A stretch of 64,000 nucleotides of DNA, from the NCBI GenBank assembly GCA_026390775.1, contig JAPLFF010000003.1, positions 496,001 to 560,000 of the forward strand, given 5' to 3'. Below the pieces are notes generated by a model. It was not told the DNA's origin. It searched no databases and was given only the letters and a program-made list of their open reading frames with translations. The position numbers and the translations under genes are program-made. Position 1 is the first letter of the stretch. Every line of letters begins with the position of its first letter. The stretch is from Ignavibacteriales bacterium. GTDB lineage: Bacteria; Bacteroidota; Ignavibacteria; Ignavibacteriales; Melioribacteraceae. Below are positions 35,709 through 43,966 of the stretch, one piece after another.

Positions 35709-37538
35709 ATGAGAATAAAAAAGATTTGCATCAAAAATTATTTGCCAATTAAAAATTTTGAAATTGATGAATTAGATGATATAGTTTTAATTGCAGGTGC
35801 AAATGGTGTAGGGAAAACAAGATTAATCCAAGCTATTATTGGATATCTGCGTAATCCTAATACCAATCCAAATTACTCAATTGAAATTGAAGCTACTTCC
35901 AAAACAGAACAGACTGATTGGGGGAATAAAACACTTCTAAATCTATCTGATAATCAAGACCAGCGTTATTTCAATAGCACATTACAACATAATAGAAAAA
36001 GAAGAAATTTTAAAAGCAGTCTTTTATGTTATGAAAGTAATCGTCAAATTACAAAAGTTCAACCATTAGCTTTTACTTGGGAATATGCAGACCCATGGGA
36101 AGAAGATATAGGTTGGGATTTTTCTTTTAGTCCTTTTCAAAATAGATTCCAAGATACTTTACATTCATTATTTAGAAAAGTACAAAATCAGAAAACTTCG
36201 ATTGCAAATAAAGCAATTCAACTTAAAGAAGAAGGCAATACTTCAATGCCGCTTAGCTTTTCTGATCCTCTTGAACCATTTAAGGAATCTTTTTACCAGT
36301 TATTGTCTCCCAAAAAACTCCAAGGCTTAAATATCCAAAATAATTCATTGTTAATAAAAGATGGAGAAAATACAATAACTGAAAACAATCTTAGTTCTGG
36401 AGAACGGGAAGTACTTAATATAATATTTGATTTTTTATTAAGAGACCCATCAGATTGTATAATATTTTTTGATGAACCAGAATTACATCTTCATCCTGAA
36501 CTAGCCAATAAATTACTAAATACATTAAAAACGATAGGTAAAAATAATCAATTTATATTTTGCACTCATTCTGCAGAATTAATCTCAAGTAATCTTGATA
36601 ATTCAATTGTATTCGTACAGCCCTTCAATAATGATACTGATAATCAAGCCGTCCTCATTTCGTTAGAAAATCAAACTTATAATGCCTTAAAAGCAATAGG
36701 ACAATCAATTGGCGTAGTTTCTCTTGGTAAAAAAATAGTTCTTGTTGAAGGGACTACAGCAAGTCTTGATAAAAAAACTTATTTACAAATTCTAAAAGGA
36801 AGATTCCCGAATTTAGTGTTAGTCCCTTGTGAAGGGAAATATACTATTCAATCCTTTAGTAATATTGCAAATAATGTTTTAAATAAAACAGTTTGGGGTG
36901 TAGATTTTTTCCTTCTCTGTGATAGGGATGCTTACCCCGCCGAAATACGAGAGAAAATAAATAAAAAAGAATTACAAGATAAAATCAAGTCGTTAGACAA
37001 ATATCATTTAGAGAATTATTTTTTAGACGAGAATATTATTGCAGCTATTTTTAAGGAAATGGAGAAAGAAGATTCTTGGTTGTGCGATCCTGAAAAAATA
37101 AAAAATGAATTGGTGAAAATTGCTCAACAAAGAATTTCTTATTCCGTGTCTTTGGCGGTATCAAAATTATTTAGAGATATTATTGGGAATATTGATATAA
37201 TGCCAAGTAATTGCTCTAATTTGATCGTTCAAGATTTGGAATCAAAATTCGATGAAACGATAAACTCTGAATTGGAAAGAATATCCGACAGTTTGACAAA
37301 AGATTCTATAATTCCAACAATAAAAAAATATTATAAGGATTTTGAAGATTCATTATCTAACGATGAATGGAAAGCAAATATTCCAGGAAAACAGATTCTT
37401 AGCATTTTTACAAGTAAAGCAAAAATCGGGGAAGATAGATTTAAAACATTATATATTAAGAAAGCTTTTGAATCTACTGACAATCCTTTTAAGGATATCA
37501 TTGAAATATTTAAAGGATTTTCTGAAAATAATATTTAA
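35709..37538 (+). CDS. AAA ATPase fused to TOPRIM/DUF4435-like domain (OLD/PARIS-like)
   Basis: 609 residues. The N-terminal ABC/SMC-like ATPase starts with the usual IKNYLPIKNFEI strand. It has Walker A GANGVGKT at 30-37, signature LSSGERE near 228, Walker B IIFFDEPELHLHPE near 251, and an H-loop FCTHSAELI near 284. After it comes VLVEGTTASLDKKTY near 344 and FFLLCDRDAYP near 402, the VEG and DxD elements of a TOPRIM nuclease, then YHLENYFLDENII as in DUF4435. OLD-class proteins and the PARIS pair AriA (ATPase) plus AriB (DUF4435 TOPRIM) share these parts; here both are in one chain. Single gene, surrounded by repeats and next to a toxin-antitoxin pair. A role in phage or plasmid defence is inferred. 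Confidence 0.8.
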   Translation: MRIKKICIKNYLPIKNFEIDELDDIVLIAGANGVGKTRLIQAIIGYLRNPNTNPNYSIEIEATSKTEQTDWGNKTLLNLSDNQDQRYFNSTLQHNRKRRNFKSSLLCYESNRQITKVQPLAFTWEYADPWEEDIGWDFSFSPFQNRFQDTLHSLFRKVQNQKTSIANKAIQLKEEGNTSMPLSFSDPLEPFKESFYQLLSPKKLQGLNIQNNSLLIKDGENTITENNLSSGEREVLNIIFDFLLRDPSDCIIFFDEPELHLHPELANKLLNTLKTIGKNNQFIFCTHSAELISSNLDNSIVFVQPFNNDTDNQAVLISLENQTYNALKAIGQSIGVVSLGKKIVLVEGTTASLDKKTYLQILKGRFPNLVLVPCEGKYTIQSFSNIANNVLNKTVWGVDFFLLCDRDAYPAEIREKINKKELQDKIKSLDKYHLENYFLDENIIAAIFKEMEKEDSWLCDPEKIKNELVKIAQQRISYSVSLAVSKLFRDIIGNIDIMPSNCSNLIVQDLESKFDETINSELERISDSLTKDSIIPTIKKYYKDFEDSLSNDEWKANIPGKQILSIFTSKAKIGEDRFKTLYIKKAFESTDNPFKDIIEIFKGFSENNI

Positions 37539-37551
37539 GTATATTCCTCAA

Positions 37552-37584
37552 CTATCGCGATGAAACTGTGAAAGCAAGTGGATT
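37552..37584 (+). repeat. Dispersed palindromic repeat, copy D (diverged)
   Basis: CTATCGCGATGAAACTGTGAAAGCAAGTGGATT shares CTATC, CxGTGAxAGCAAxTG with copy A. Located 14 bases after the ATPase stop. Confidence 0.4.
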
Positions 37585-37630
37585 AAATCATGCACCTAAA
37601 GAATAACTAAATTATTTATCCATTTTTCAT

Positions 37631-37709
37631 CCTTCCGATTTTCATCTTTTACTTATATTTAAAAACAAAAATCTCACTTTTTACTAATCTATTTAATGTG
37701 AGAATCATT
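37631..37709 (+). repeat. 79-bp direct repeat, upstream copy
   Basis: Aligns without gaps to 38505-38583, with 71 of 79 positions identical by my count. The downstream copy is the leader of gcvP. Here the -7-like box reads TATATTTA rather than TATATTTG, and no gene follows directly; the toxin-antitoxin operon lies between the two copies. Confidence 0.88.
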
Positions 37710-37715
37710 CCTCGA

Positions 37716-37746
37716 CTGTCACTGTGCACCGTGACAACAAATGAAA
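37716..37746 (+). repeat. Dispersed palindromic repeat, copy B
   Basis: CTGTCACTGTGCACCGTGACAACAAATGAAA; stem TGTCAC (37717-37722) / GTGACA (37731-37736). Closest to copy A (34857-34888). It begins seven bases after the 79-bp repeat. Confidence 0.6.
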
Positions 37747-37813
37747 GTTGTTTTGGCAATTGCTGCTTTGTTATTTTGTGCAGCACTTTAGTAGCCACAT
37801 AGTTACCTGATAA

Positions 37814-37845
37814 TTTGTTTTAGTAGAAGAAAAAAATTATTTTTG
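37814..37845 (+). promoter_or_regulatory. Promoter of the toxin-antitoxin operon
   Basis: TTTG (37814-37817), exactly 20 bases, TATTTTTG (37838-37845): a perfect Bacteroidota-type promoter. The predicted start of transcription falls inside the palindrome at 37847-37867. Confidence 0.72.
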
Positions 37846-37846
37846 T

Positions 37847-37867
37847 GGTATTACAAATGGTAATACC
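37847..37867. promoter_or_regulatory. Operator palindrome of the toxin-antitoxin operon
   Basis: Perfect inverted repeat GGTATTAC (37847-37854) / GTAATACC (37860-37867) with 5-base spacer, one base after the -7 box and just before the GGAGG ribosome-binding site. The position suits autorepression by the ribbon-helix-helix antitoxin. Confidence 0.7.
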
Positions 37868-37877
37868 GGAGGATAAT

Positions 37878-38123
37878 ATGGCAACAACATCTAAAATTGC
37901 TATTTCGATAGATAAAAAGATTCTGAATAGAATAGATAGATTAGTTGAAAAAAAAATGTTTACTAACCGAAGTAAAGCTATTCAAACTGCTATCGAAGAA
38001 AAAATAACTAAACTTGATAAATCCCGATTAGCGATTGAAAGTGCTAAATTAAATAAAGCCGAAGAGCAACAATTATCTGAAGAAAATATAAAAGTAGATT
38101 TAGCAGAATGGCCAGAATATTAA
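37878..38123 (+). CDS. Ribbon-helix-helix antitoxin (MazE/PemI-like)
   Basis: 81 residues. The N-terminal KIAISIDKKILNRIDRLV followed by FTNRSKAIQTAIEEKI is a ribbon-helix-helix DNA-binding domain. The charged C-terminal part ending DLAEWPEY is likely the toxin-neutralising tail. ATG at 37878 has GGAGG five bases upstream; the frame's earlier GTG (37845) and ATG (37857) lie inside the promoter and operator and are rejected. Overlaps the toxin gene by 16 bases. The antitoxin and complex are expected to repress their own promoter. Confidence 0.9.
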   Translation: MATTSKIAISIDKKILNRIDRLVEKKMFTNRSKAIQTAIEEKITKLDKSRLAIESAKLNKAEEQQLSEENIKVDLAEWPEY

Positions 38124-38446
38124 GAGGTGATATAGTCTGGGCAAATCTGGACCCAACAATAGGAAACGAACAAGCCGGGAAAAGACCGGTTTTGATATTA
38201 AGCCATACCATATTTAATGAGAATTCCGGAACTGTTATAGCCGTAGCTTTAACAAGTAAAGAACAAATAGCTGGATTTCCACTTACTCTCGAAATCAATT
38301 CTAAAAACCTACCGAAGAAATCTTGGATAAAAATTAGTCAAATAAGAACATTGTCGGTTAATAGATTAGGCGAAAAAATTACTCATCTTAAAGAAGATGA
38401 ATTAATTAATGTAATAGAAGGACTTAATGAAATAATTGGCGGCTAA
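38108..38446 (+). CDS. MazF/PemK-family mRNA interferase toxin
   Basis: 112 residues with the MazF signatures: ILRGDIVWANLDPTIGNEQAGKRPVLILS (N-terminal beta-barrel including the RGDI and KRP motifs), IAVALTSK near residue 44 and WIKISQIRTLSVNRLG near 72, which carries the conserved Q-I-R/T active-site neighbourhood. MazF toxins cleave single-stranded mRNA at short motifs; the motif here is unknown. Coupled to the antitoxin by a 16-base overlap. The pair is flanked by a 79-bp direct duplication, suggesting acquisition. Confidence 0.92.
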   Translation: MARILRGDIVWANLDPTIGNEQAGKRPVLILSHTIFNENSGTVIAVALTSKEQIAGFPLTLEINSKNLPKKSWIKISQIRTLSVNRLGEKITHLKEDELINVIEGLNEIIGG

Positions 38447-38504
38447 CATGTTGCCTAACGTTCACTTAAAAAATCCTTAACCATAAGATCTCTCAACTTT
38501 TCTG

Positions 38505-38583
38505 CCTTCCGGTTTTTATCTTTTACTTATATTTGAAAACAAAAATTTCACTTTTTACTAATCAAATTAATAAGAGAATCATT
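38505..38583 (+). repeat. 79-bp direct repeat, downstream copy (gcvP leader)
   Basis: Second copy of the repeat at 37631-37709; it ends one base before the gcvP start codon and contains a -7-like TATATTTG (38528-38535). No paired TTG box at the normal spacing is visible. No glycine riboswitch fold is evident. Confidence 0.85.
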
Positions 38584-38584
38584 T

Positions 38585-41476
38585 ATGAATAATTTTGAGT
38601 TTTATGATAAGTTCGTTGACCGCCACGTTGGTCCAAATGAAGAAGAGATTTCTAAAATGTTATTTGCAATTAGTGTTTCATCTCTTGATGAGTTAATTGA
38701 TAAAACTGTTCCATCATCAATAAGACTAAAAGAAAAATTAAAACTCGATCCGCCGCAATCCGAATTTGAATTTATGAATCACCTAAAACAAATTGCCGGC
38801 AAGAACAAAGTATTTAAGAATTACATCGGACTCGGATATTATCCAACCATCACTCCCGGAGTTATTAAAAGAAATATTTTAGAAAATCCGGGCTGGTACA
38901 CACAATACACTCCGTACCAGGCAGAAATTTCTCAAGGCAGACTTGAAGCACTGTTAAATTACCAAACGATGATTGTTGATCTTACTGCAATGCCGATAGC
39001 AAACGCTTCATTGCTTGATGAAGCAACTGCCGCCGCAGAAGCAATGACAATGTTCTACTCGCTCCGCAAAACTGCAAAAAAGAACGCAAATGTATTTTGG
39101 GTATCTGAAAAAGTATTTCCTCAAACAATAGATGTTCTTAAAACACGTTGCGAACCATTAGGAATTCAATTAAGAATTGGTAATCATAAAAATTTAGAAC
39201 TCACGGATGATATTTATGGAATACTAGTTCAATATCCGTCTGCAGACGGCGAAGTTTATGATTACACGGACTTGTTCAAACAAGCAGAAGCTAAAGGAAT
39301 ATTAAAAGCAGTAGCGGCAGATCTTTTATCGCTTGCGTTATTAACTCCTCCGGGAGAATTCGGTGCTGATGTTGTGCTGGGTTCAACACAGCGTTTCGGT
39401 GTGCCAATGGGATTTGGCGGTCCGCACGCTGCATACTTTGCTACTAAAGATGAATACAAAAGACAAATTCCGGGTAGAATAATCGGCGTATCAATAGATT
39501 GCAAAGGAAGACGTGCACTGCGCATGGCTCTCCAGACACGAGAACAGCACATCAAACGTGAACACGCTACAAGCAACATTTGCACTGCACAGGTTCTTCT
39601 TGCAATCATGGCGGGAATGTATGCAGTTTATCATGGACCGAAAGGAATAAAAGCAATTGCCGACCGTATTCATAAATTGACTTCTCTATTAGAACATTCT
39701 CTAAAAAATATTGGAATCAAACAAACGAATAAAAATTATTTCGATACTTTAAAAATAGAATTGAACTCATCTTTTGAATCAGAACAAATAAAATCAGAAG
39801 CCTTAAAGAATGAAATTAATTTTAGATACTTTGGTGAAAAGGCGATTGGTATTTCTATTTCCGAACAAACAACAATTAATGATGTAAATCAGATTGTAAA
39901 AATATTCTCAACGGCTCTTAACAAAGCTAATGATGAGAAAATAAATATTGCTGAAGCTCAAATCGTAAATCGTAATTCACTAAATCGTAAATCCAGTTTC
40001 TTAACACACCCGGTTTTTAATTCTTACTACTCAGAAACAGAAATGCTTCGCTACATCAAAGGATTGGAGAAAAAAGATCTTTCGCTAACTACCTCAATGA
40101 TTCCTCTCGGTTCATGTACTATGAAATTGAACGCATCGACAGAAATGTTCGGAATCGGTTGGTCTGAATTTGCAGAACTGCATCCTTTTGCACCGCTTAA
40201 TCAAGCGGAAGGATATTTGCAGATCTTCAAAGAATTAGAAAATGATTTAGCGAAGATGACCGGATTCAATTCCGTTTCTCTTCAGCCGAATTCCGGTGCG
40301 GCAGGCGAGTATGCCGGATTAATGGTAATACGTGCCTATCATAATTCACGCGGAGATCATAACCGAAATGTTGTTCTGATTCCATCATCTGCACATGGAA
40401 CGAATCCCGCAAGCGCAGTTATGGCAGGAAGTAAAGTTGTTGTTGTTAAATGCGATGATCACGGAAATATTGATATGCCGGATTTAAAAGCAAAGGCAGA
40501 ACAATACAAAGAAAATCTTTCAGCTTTGATGGTAACATATCCATCAACTCACGGAGTATTTGAAGAAGCGATAGTAGAAGCGTGCAAAATAATTCATCAA
40601 AACGGCGGATTAGTTTACATGGATGGCGCAAACTTGAATGCACAACTTGGTTTAACAAGTCCGGGATATATCGGCGCCGATGTCTGCCATTTGAATCTTC
40701 ATAAAACTTTTTCAATTCCTCATGGCGGCGGCGGACCGGGAGTTGGACCGATCGCAGTTGCAAAACATTTATCGCCATTCCTTCCGGGGCATACATTAGT
40801 AAAAGTTGGCGGAGAGAAATCTATAACAGCAGTTGCTGCAGCGCCGTGGGGAAGTGCAAGCATTCTAACTATTTCTTATGCATACATAAAAATGATGGGT
40901 GCGGAGGGATTAACTCATGCAACTAAGGCAGCAATTCTTAATGCAAATTATATTTCGGCAAAGTTAAACAAATATTATCCGGTGCTCTACACGGGTAGTA
41001 ATGGATTTGTTGCTCATGAACTGATTTTAGATTGCCGTCAACTTAAAACATCATCTAATGTTGAAGTTGAAGATATCTCAAAAAGATTAATGGATTACGG
41101 ATTCCACGCACCAACTGTTTCTTTCCCTGTTCATGGGACGCTTATGATCGAACCAACGGAAAGCGAATCGTTGTATGAACTCGACAGGTTCTGCGATGTG
41201 ATGATTTCTATTAGAAAAGAAATTGAAGATGTTGAGAAAGGAATTATGGGTAAAGAAGATAATCCGTTAAAGAATTCTCCGCATACTGTAGATGATGTAG
41301 TGAACGATGTATGGGAACATTCCTATTCACGAGAGCAAGCAGCATTTCCAAATGCTCAGGTTAAACTAAATAAATTCTGGCCGAGTGTTGGAAGAGTAAA
41401 CAATGCTTACGGAGATAGAAATTTAGTTTGCAGTTGCGTACCAATTAGTGAATACGTTGAGGAAAAAGTAAAATGA
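38585..41476 (+). CDS. gcvP: Glycine dehydrogenase (aminomethyl-transferring), P protein
   Basis: Decarboxylates glycine and passes the aminomethyl group to lipoyl-GcvH in the glycine cleavage system. 963 residues, the fused one-chain form covering both halves. [11 protein letters not shown] near residue 12, [20 protein letters not shown] near 80, and the PLP lysine near 707 in [22 protein letters not shown]-type C-terminal features include [20 protein letters not shown] near 840. The other subunits GcvT and GcvH are not in the window. Downstream CoA-binding gene overlaps by four bases. Confidence 0.97.
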   Translation: MNNFEFYDKFVDRHVGPNEEEISKMLFAISVSSLDELIDKTVPSSIRLKEKLKLDPPQSEFEFMNHLKQIAGKNKVFKNYIGLGYYPTITPGVIKRNILENPGWYTQYTPYQAEISQGRLEALLNYQTMIVDLTAMPIANASLLDEATAAAEAMTMFYSLRKTAKKNANVFWVSEKVFPQTIDVLKTRCEPLGIQLRIGNHKNLELTDDIYGILVQYPSADGEVYDYTDLFKQAEAKGILKAVAADLLSLALLTPPGEFGADVVLGSTQRFGVPMGFGGPHAAYFATKDEYKRQIPGRIIGVSIDCKGRRALRMALQTREQHIKREHATSNICTAQVLLAIMAGMYAVYHGPKGIKAIADRIHKLTSLLEHSLKNIGIKQTNKNYFDTLKIELNSSFESEQIKSEALKNEINFRYFGEKAIGISISEQTTINDVNQIVKIFSTALNKANDEKINIAEAQIVNRNSLNRKSSFLTHPVFNSYYSETEMLRYIKGLEKKDLSLTTSMIPLGSCTMKLNASTEMFGIGWSEFAELHPFAPLNQAEGYLQIFKELENDLAKMTGFNSVSLQPNSGAAGEYAGLMVIRAYHNSRGDHNRNVVLIPSSAHGTNPASAVMAGSKVVVVKCDDHGNIDMPDLKAKAEQYKENLSALMVTYPSTHGVFEEAIVEACKIIHQNGGLVYMDGANLNAQLGLTSPGYIGADVCHLNLHKTFSIPHGGGGPGVGPIAVAKHLSPFLPGHTLVKVGGEKSITAVAAAPWGSASILTISYAYIKMMGAEGLTHATKAAILNANYISAKLNKYYPVLYTGSNGFVAHELILDCRQLKTSSNVEVEDISKRLMDYGFHAPTVSFPVHGTLMIEPTESESLYELDRFCDVMISIRKEIEDVEKGIMGKEDNPLKNSPHTVDDVVNDVWEHSYSREQAAFPNAQVKLNKFWPSVGRVNNAYGDRNLVCSCVPISEYVEEKVK

Positions 41477-41898
41477 ACGATGAACAAGAGCTAAAAGAGA
41501 TATGCAAAATTCTTTCTGAAGCGAAAACTATTGCTGTAATTGGTTTATCGGATAATCCGGATAGAACAAGCAGACAGATTGCAGAATTTCTTGTTGATAA
41601 AGGTTACAAAGTTGTTGGTGTTAATCCTAAAATAAAAAAGAGCGGAGAGATTGATGTATATCCAAGTCTCTCTGATGTTCCTTTCGAAGTTGATATTGTT
41701 GATGTCTTTAGAAGATCAGAAGATATTCCGGAAATTATTCCTGAAGTACTTAGGAAAAATCCTAAAACACTTTGGCTTCAGCAAGGCATCAGAAATGATG
41801 ATGCAGTAAAACCGGTTATTGAAAAAGGTATCTATACTATTCAAGATAAATGTATTGCAGTCTATTATAGTTTGTGTAAACCATTTCGAAAAAATTAA
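41473..41898 (+). CDS. CoA-binding domain protein (YccU-like)
   Basis: 141 residues, a single Rossmann CoA-binding domain: [23 protein letters not shown] near residue 17, [10 protein letters not shown] near 45, [16 protein letters not shown] near 73 and [13 protein letters not shown] near 101. Resembles E. coli YccU; function unknown, possibly CoA sensing or disulfide with CoA. ATGA overlap with gcvP implies co-expression. Confidence 0.87.
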   Translation: MNDEQELKEICKILSEAKTIAVIGLSDNPDRTSRQIAEFLVDKGYKVVGVNPKIKKSGEIDVYPSLSDVPFEVDIVDVFRRSEDIPEIIPEVLRKNPKTLWLQQGIRNDDAVKPVIEKGIYTIQDKCIAVYYSLCKPFRKN

Positions 41899-41907
41899 TT
41901 CCACTAA

Positions 41908-43254
41908 ATGAACTTTCATTTCCAACTTAAATATATTTTAGCTGTAATTTCTTTTGCGTGCTTAATCCAGAATTATTTGTTTGCCGTTGGACCGGATTCA
42001 CTTTTGATAAGAAACGAAGAAACAGTAAAAATTGATTCGATCAGAATAGTTGGGAACGAGACGACAAAAGATTTTATTATCCTTCGTGAATTGACATTTA
42101 AAATCGGCGATAGTGTCTCTGGTAAAACATTACGCTTTAACCGCGAGAGAGTTTTTAGTCTTCGTCTTTTCAATCAAGTTGAATTCAAATTAGAAAAAGC
42201 AGAAAATAAAAATATACTTGTAATACAGTTAACAGAGAGCTGGTATATATACCCGCTTCCGTTGTTTAGATTACAAGACCATGATTTTAAGAAATCAACA
42301 TATGGTGTAAATCTATCTTACAGAAATTTTCGCGGAAGAGACGAATCCTTACGTGCAGCAATTGGATTCGGGTATGATCCTTTTTACTCGTTTAATTATG
42401 AAAATCCGTCTTTAAGTTATGAAAACGGAATTGGTCTATCATTTGCTTTTGCGTATGTGAAGAGTATAAACAAAAGCGAGAATGCAAAATCAATTATTGG
42501 AGAAGATTACACAAACAAAATATATCTCCAAAGTATTTCGATAAGTAAAAGATTTAATCAATTTAATATTGGATTTTTTACAATTGGATTTAATTATATC
42601 GAAACTCCTTATTCTCAACCTGGAATAACTGCTTCAGGGAAAAATATAGATAGAGTTCCTTTCGCTGGTTTAAGTTACATATACGATTCACGCGATCTAA
42701 AACAGTTTTCAGAAAATGGTTTATATACGTTTGCGTCGTTCACTCATAACGGATTTTCGATAAATGATATCAGCTATAATCAATTCATCATTGATTTTAG
42801 AGAGTATAGAAAAATAGTTGATGATTTTGCTGCTAAGTGGCATGTAAAGTATCAAACTGCATTCGGCAATGTTGTACCGTTCTATGATTACTCTTATCTG
42901 GGTTATTTTGATTATGTGCGAGGACATTTTCATGACGTTCGTGAAGGTAAAAGTTTTATTTTAACTTCGCTTGAAACTAGTTACCCCATTTTAAAGGAGT
43001 GGAATTTTCATGTTAAGATTCCTTTCTTGCCTGAGAAACTAACATCTGCACGAGTTGGAATTTATCTAACAAGTTTCTTTGATGCAGGTAATGCTTTCGA
43101 TAGGTATGATAAATTAGCAATTAAGAATTTTTATTATGGTTACGGTTTTGGAATTACTTTATTGTTATTACCTTATAACGCAGTTAGATTTGAATACGCA
43201 GTTAATGAAAATGGAAAAGGAGAGTTTGTAATTGGGACAGGATTTTCTTTCTGA
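41908..43254 (+). CDS. Omp85/BamA-TamA-family outer membrane protein
   Basis: 448 residues. A signal peptide covers about residues 1-26 (core ILAVISFACLIQNYLFA). One POTRA-like domain follows, IDSIRIVGNETTKDFIILREL to LFNQVEFKLE (about 40-105), then a beta-barrel of alternating aromatic strands ending FVIGTGFSF with a terminal phenylalanine typical of outer membrane proteins. One POTRA is fewer than BamA (five), so this is a short Omp85 member; role in lipid or protein export is unknown. The rsmE frame overlaps its end by 23 bases. Confidence 0.8.
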   Translation: MNFHFQLKYILAVISFACLIQNYLFAVGPDSLLIRNEETVKIDSIRIVGNETTKDFIILRELTFKIGDSVSGKTLRFNRERVFSLRLFNQVEFKLEKAENKNILVIQLTESWYIYPLPLFRLQDHDFKKSTYGVNLSYRNFRGRDESLRAAIGFGYDPFYSFNYENPSLSYENGIGLSFAFAYVKSINKSENAKSIIGEDYTNKIYLQSISISKRFNQFNIGFFTIGFNYIETPYSQPGITASGKNIDRVPFAGLSYIYDSRDLKQFSENGLYTFASFTHNGFSINDISYNQFIIDFREYRKIVDDFAAKWHVKYQTAFGNVVPFYDYSYLGYFDYVRGHFHDVREGKSFILTSLETSYPILKEWNFHVKIPFLPEKLTSARVGIYLTSFFDAGNAFDRYDKLAIKNFYYGYGFGITLLLLPYNAVRFEYAVNENGKGEFVIGTGFSF

Positions 43255-43966
43255 TGTAGAACTTTACTGCACTTCACATTCAATTATTGATGATGTAATT
43301 CTGATTGATGGAGAAGAGGCACATCATATCACTCACGTTATGCGTCACTTTAAAGGTGATAGTATTCATATAACTGATGGTAACGGTTCAATTTATAAAT
43401 CAGTTATTTCAGAAATCGGTAAAAGAAATGTTTTGGCTAAAGTAATCGAAAGAATTCAATATGAGAATAAATTTAGTAAAATCACTTTTTGTATTCCAAG
43501 ATTAAGAAATATTGACCGCTTTGAATTTGCTTTGGAAAAATGCATTGAATTAGGAATTACAAATTTTATTGTTTTCGATTCTACCAGAACAGTTGCAAAA
43601 GGAGAAAAGATAGAACGCTGGCAAAAGATTATACTCTCTGCAATGAAACAATCACTCCGTGCCTGGCTGCCGAAAGTATCTTATGTAAAAAGTATTGATG
43701 AATTGTACAAACTAGATGGAACGAAAATTCTTTTCGATCAAAATGCAGAAAAAACTTTTCAATCAATTCTCAACCTGCCTGCCGGTAGGCAAGGTTCTCA
43801 ATTCTCAATTGGCAATTATTTTTTCATCTTCGGTCCCGAAGGAGGATTTACGGAAGAAGAGAGTAGAGTGATGAGTGATGAGTGCAGAGTGAAATTGACT
43901 GATAATCGTTTAAGAAGTGAAACAGCAATTATTACTGCGGCATCAATACTTACAACAACTCTATAG
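43232..43966 (+). CDS. rsmE: 16S rRNA m3U1498 methyltransferase, with repeat insertions
   Basis: 244 residues. SPOUT-family features: GEEAHHITHVMRHFKGD near residue 28, RNIDRFEFALEKCIELG near 92, MKQSLRAWLP near 138, FIFGPEGGFTEEE near 193 and RLRSETAIITAASIL at the end, which with the EGG knot defines RsmE. The start is TTG at 43232, within the preceding gene; no in-frame ATG gives a better N-terminus. A palindromic element encodes the unusual LPAGRQG near residue 183. A 7-bp array encodes SRVMSDECRV near 210. Both lie between conserved motifs. The 3' end overlaps pnp by 17 bases, convergent. Confidence 0.88.
   Translation: MGQDFLSDVELYCTSHSIIDDVILIDGEEAHHITHVMRHFKGDSIHITDGNGSIYKSVISEIGKRNVLAKVIERIQYENKFSKITFCIPRLRNIDRFEFALEKCIELGITNFIVFDSTRTVAKGEKIERWQKIILSAMKQSLRAWLPKVSYVKSIDELYKLDGTKILFDQNAEKTFQSILNLPAGRQGSQFSIGNYFFIFGPEGGFTEEESRVMSDECRVKLTDNRLRSETAIITAASILTTTL
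43763..43808. repeat. Palindromic insertion inside rsmE
   Basis: AACCTGCCTGCC / GGTAGGCAAGGTT (43772-43796) folds into a 12-bp stem with one bulged A. It is bracketed by a perfect 11-bp direct repeat TCAATTCTCAA (43763-43773 and 43798-43808). CCTGCC-type hairpins of this kind are known as small mobile palindromes that are read through in coding regions as PAGRQ-like peptides. Confidence 0.75.
43861..43895. repeat. Degenerate 7-bp tandem array inside rsmE
   Basis: Five 7-mers in register: GAGTAGA, GTGATGA, GTGATGA, GTGCAGA, GTGAAAT. It occupies the loop between the EGG motif and the final helix of the methyltransferase and keeps the reading frame. Confidence 0.65.

Larger units (their letters stand above)
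37539..37813. other. Intergenic region with three repeats
   Basis: No gene. It carries palindromic repeat copy D (37552-37584), the first copy of the 79-bp gcvP-leader repeat (37631-37709) and palindromic repeat copy B (37716-37746). The promoter and operator of the toxin-antitoxin operon follow. Confidence 0.6.

Noticed and set aside
38447-38584. Glycine riboswitch upstream of gcvP
   Set aside because: The leader is short, very AT-rich and shows no paired conserved stems; most of it is the 79-bp repeat also found away from gcvP.
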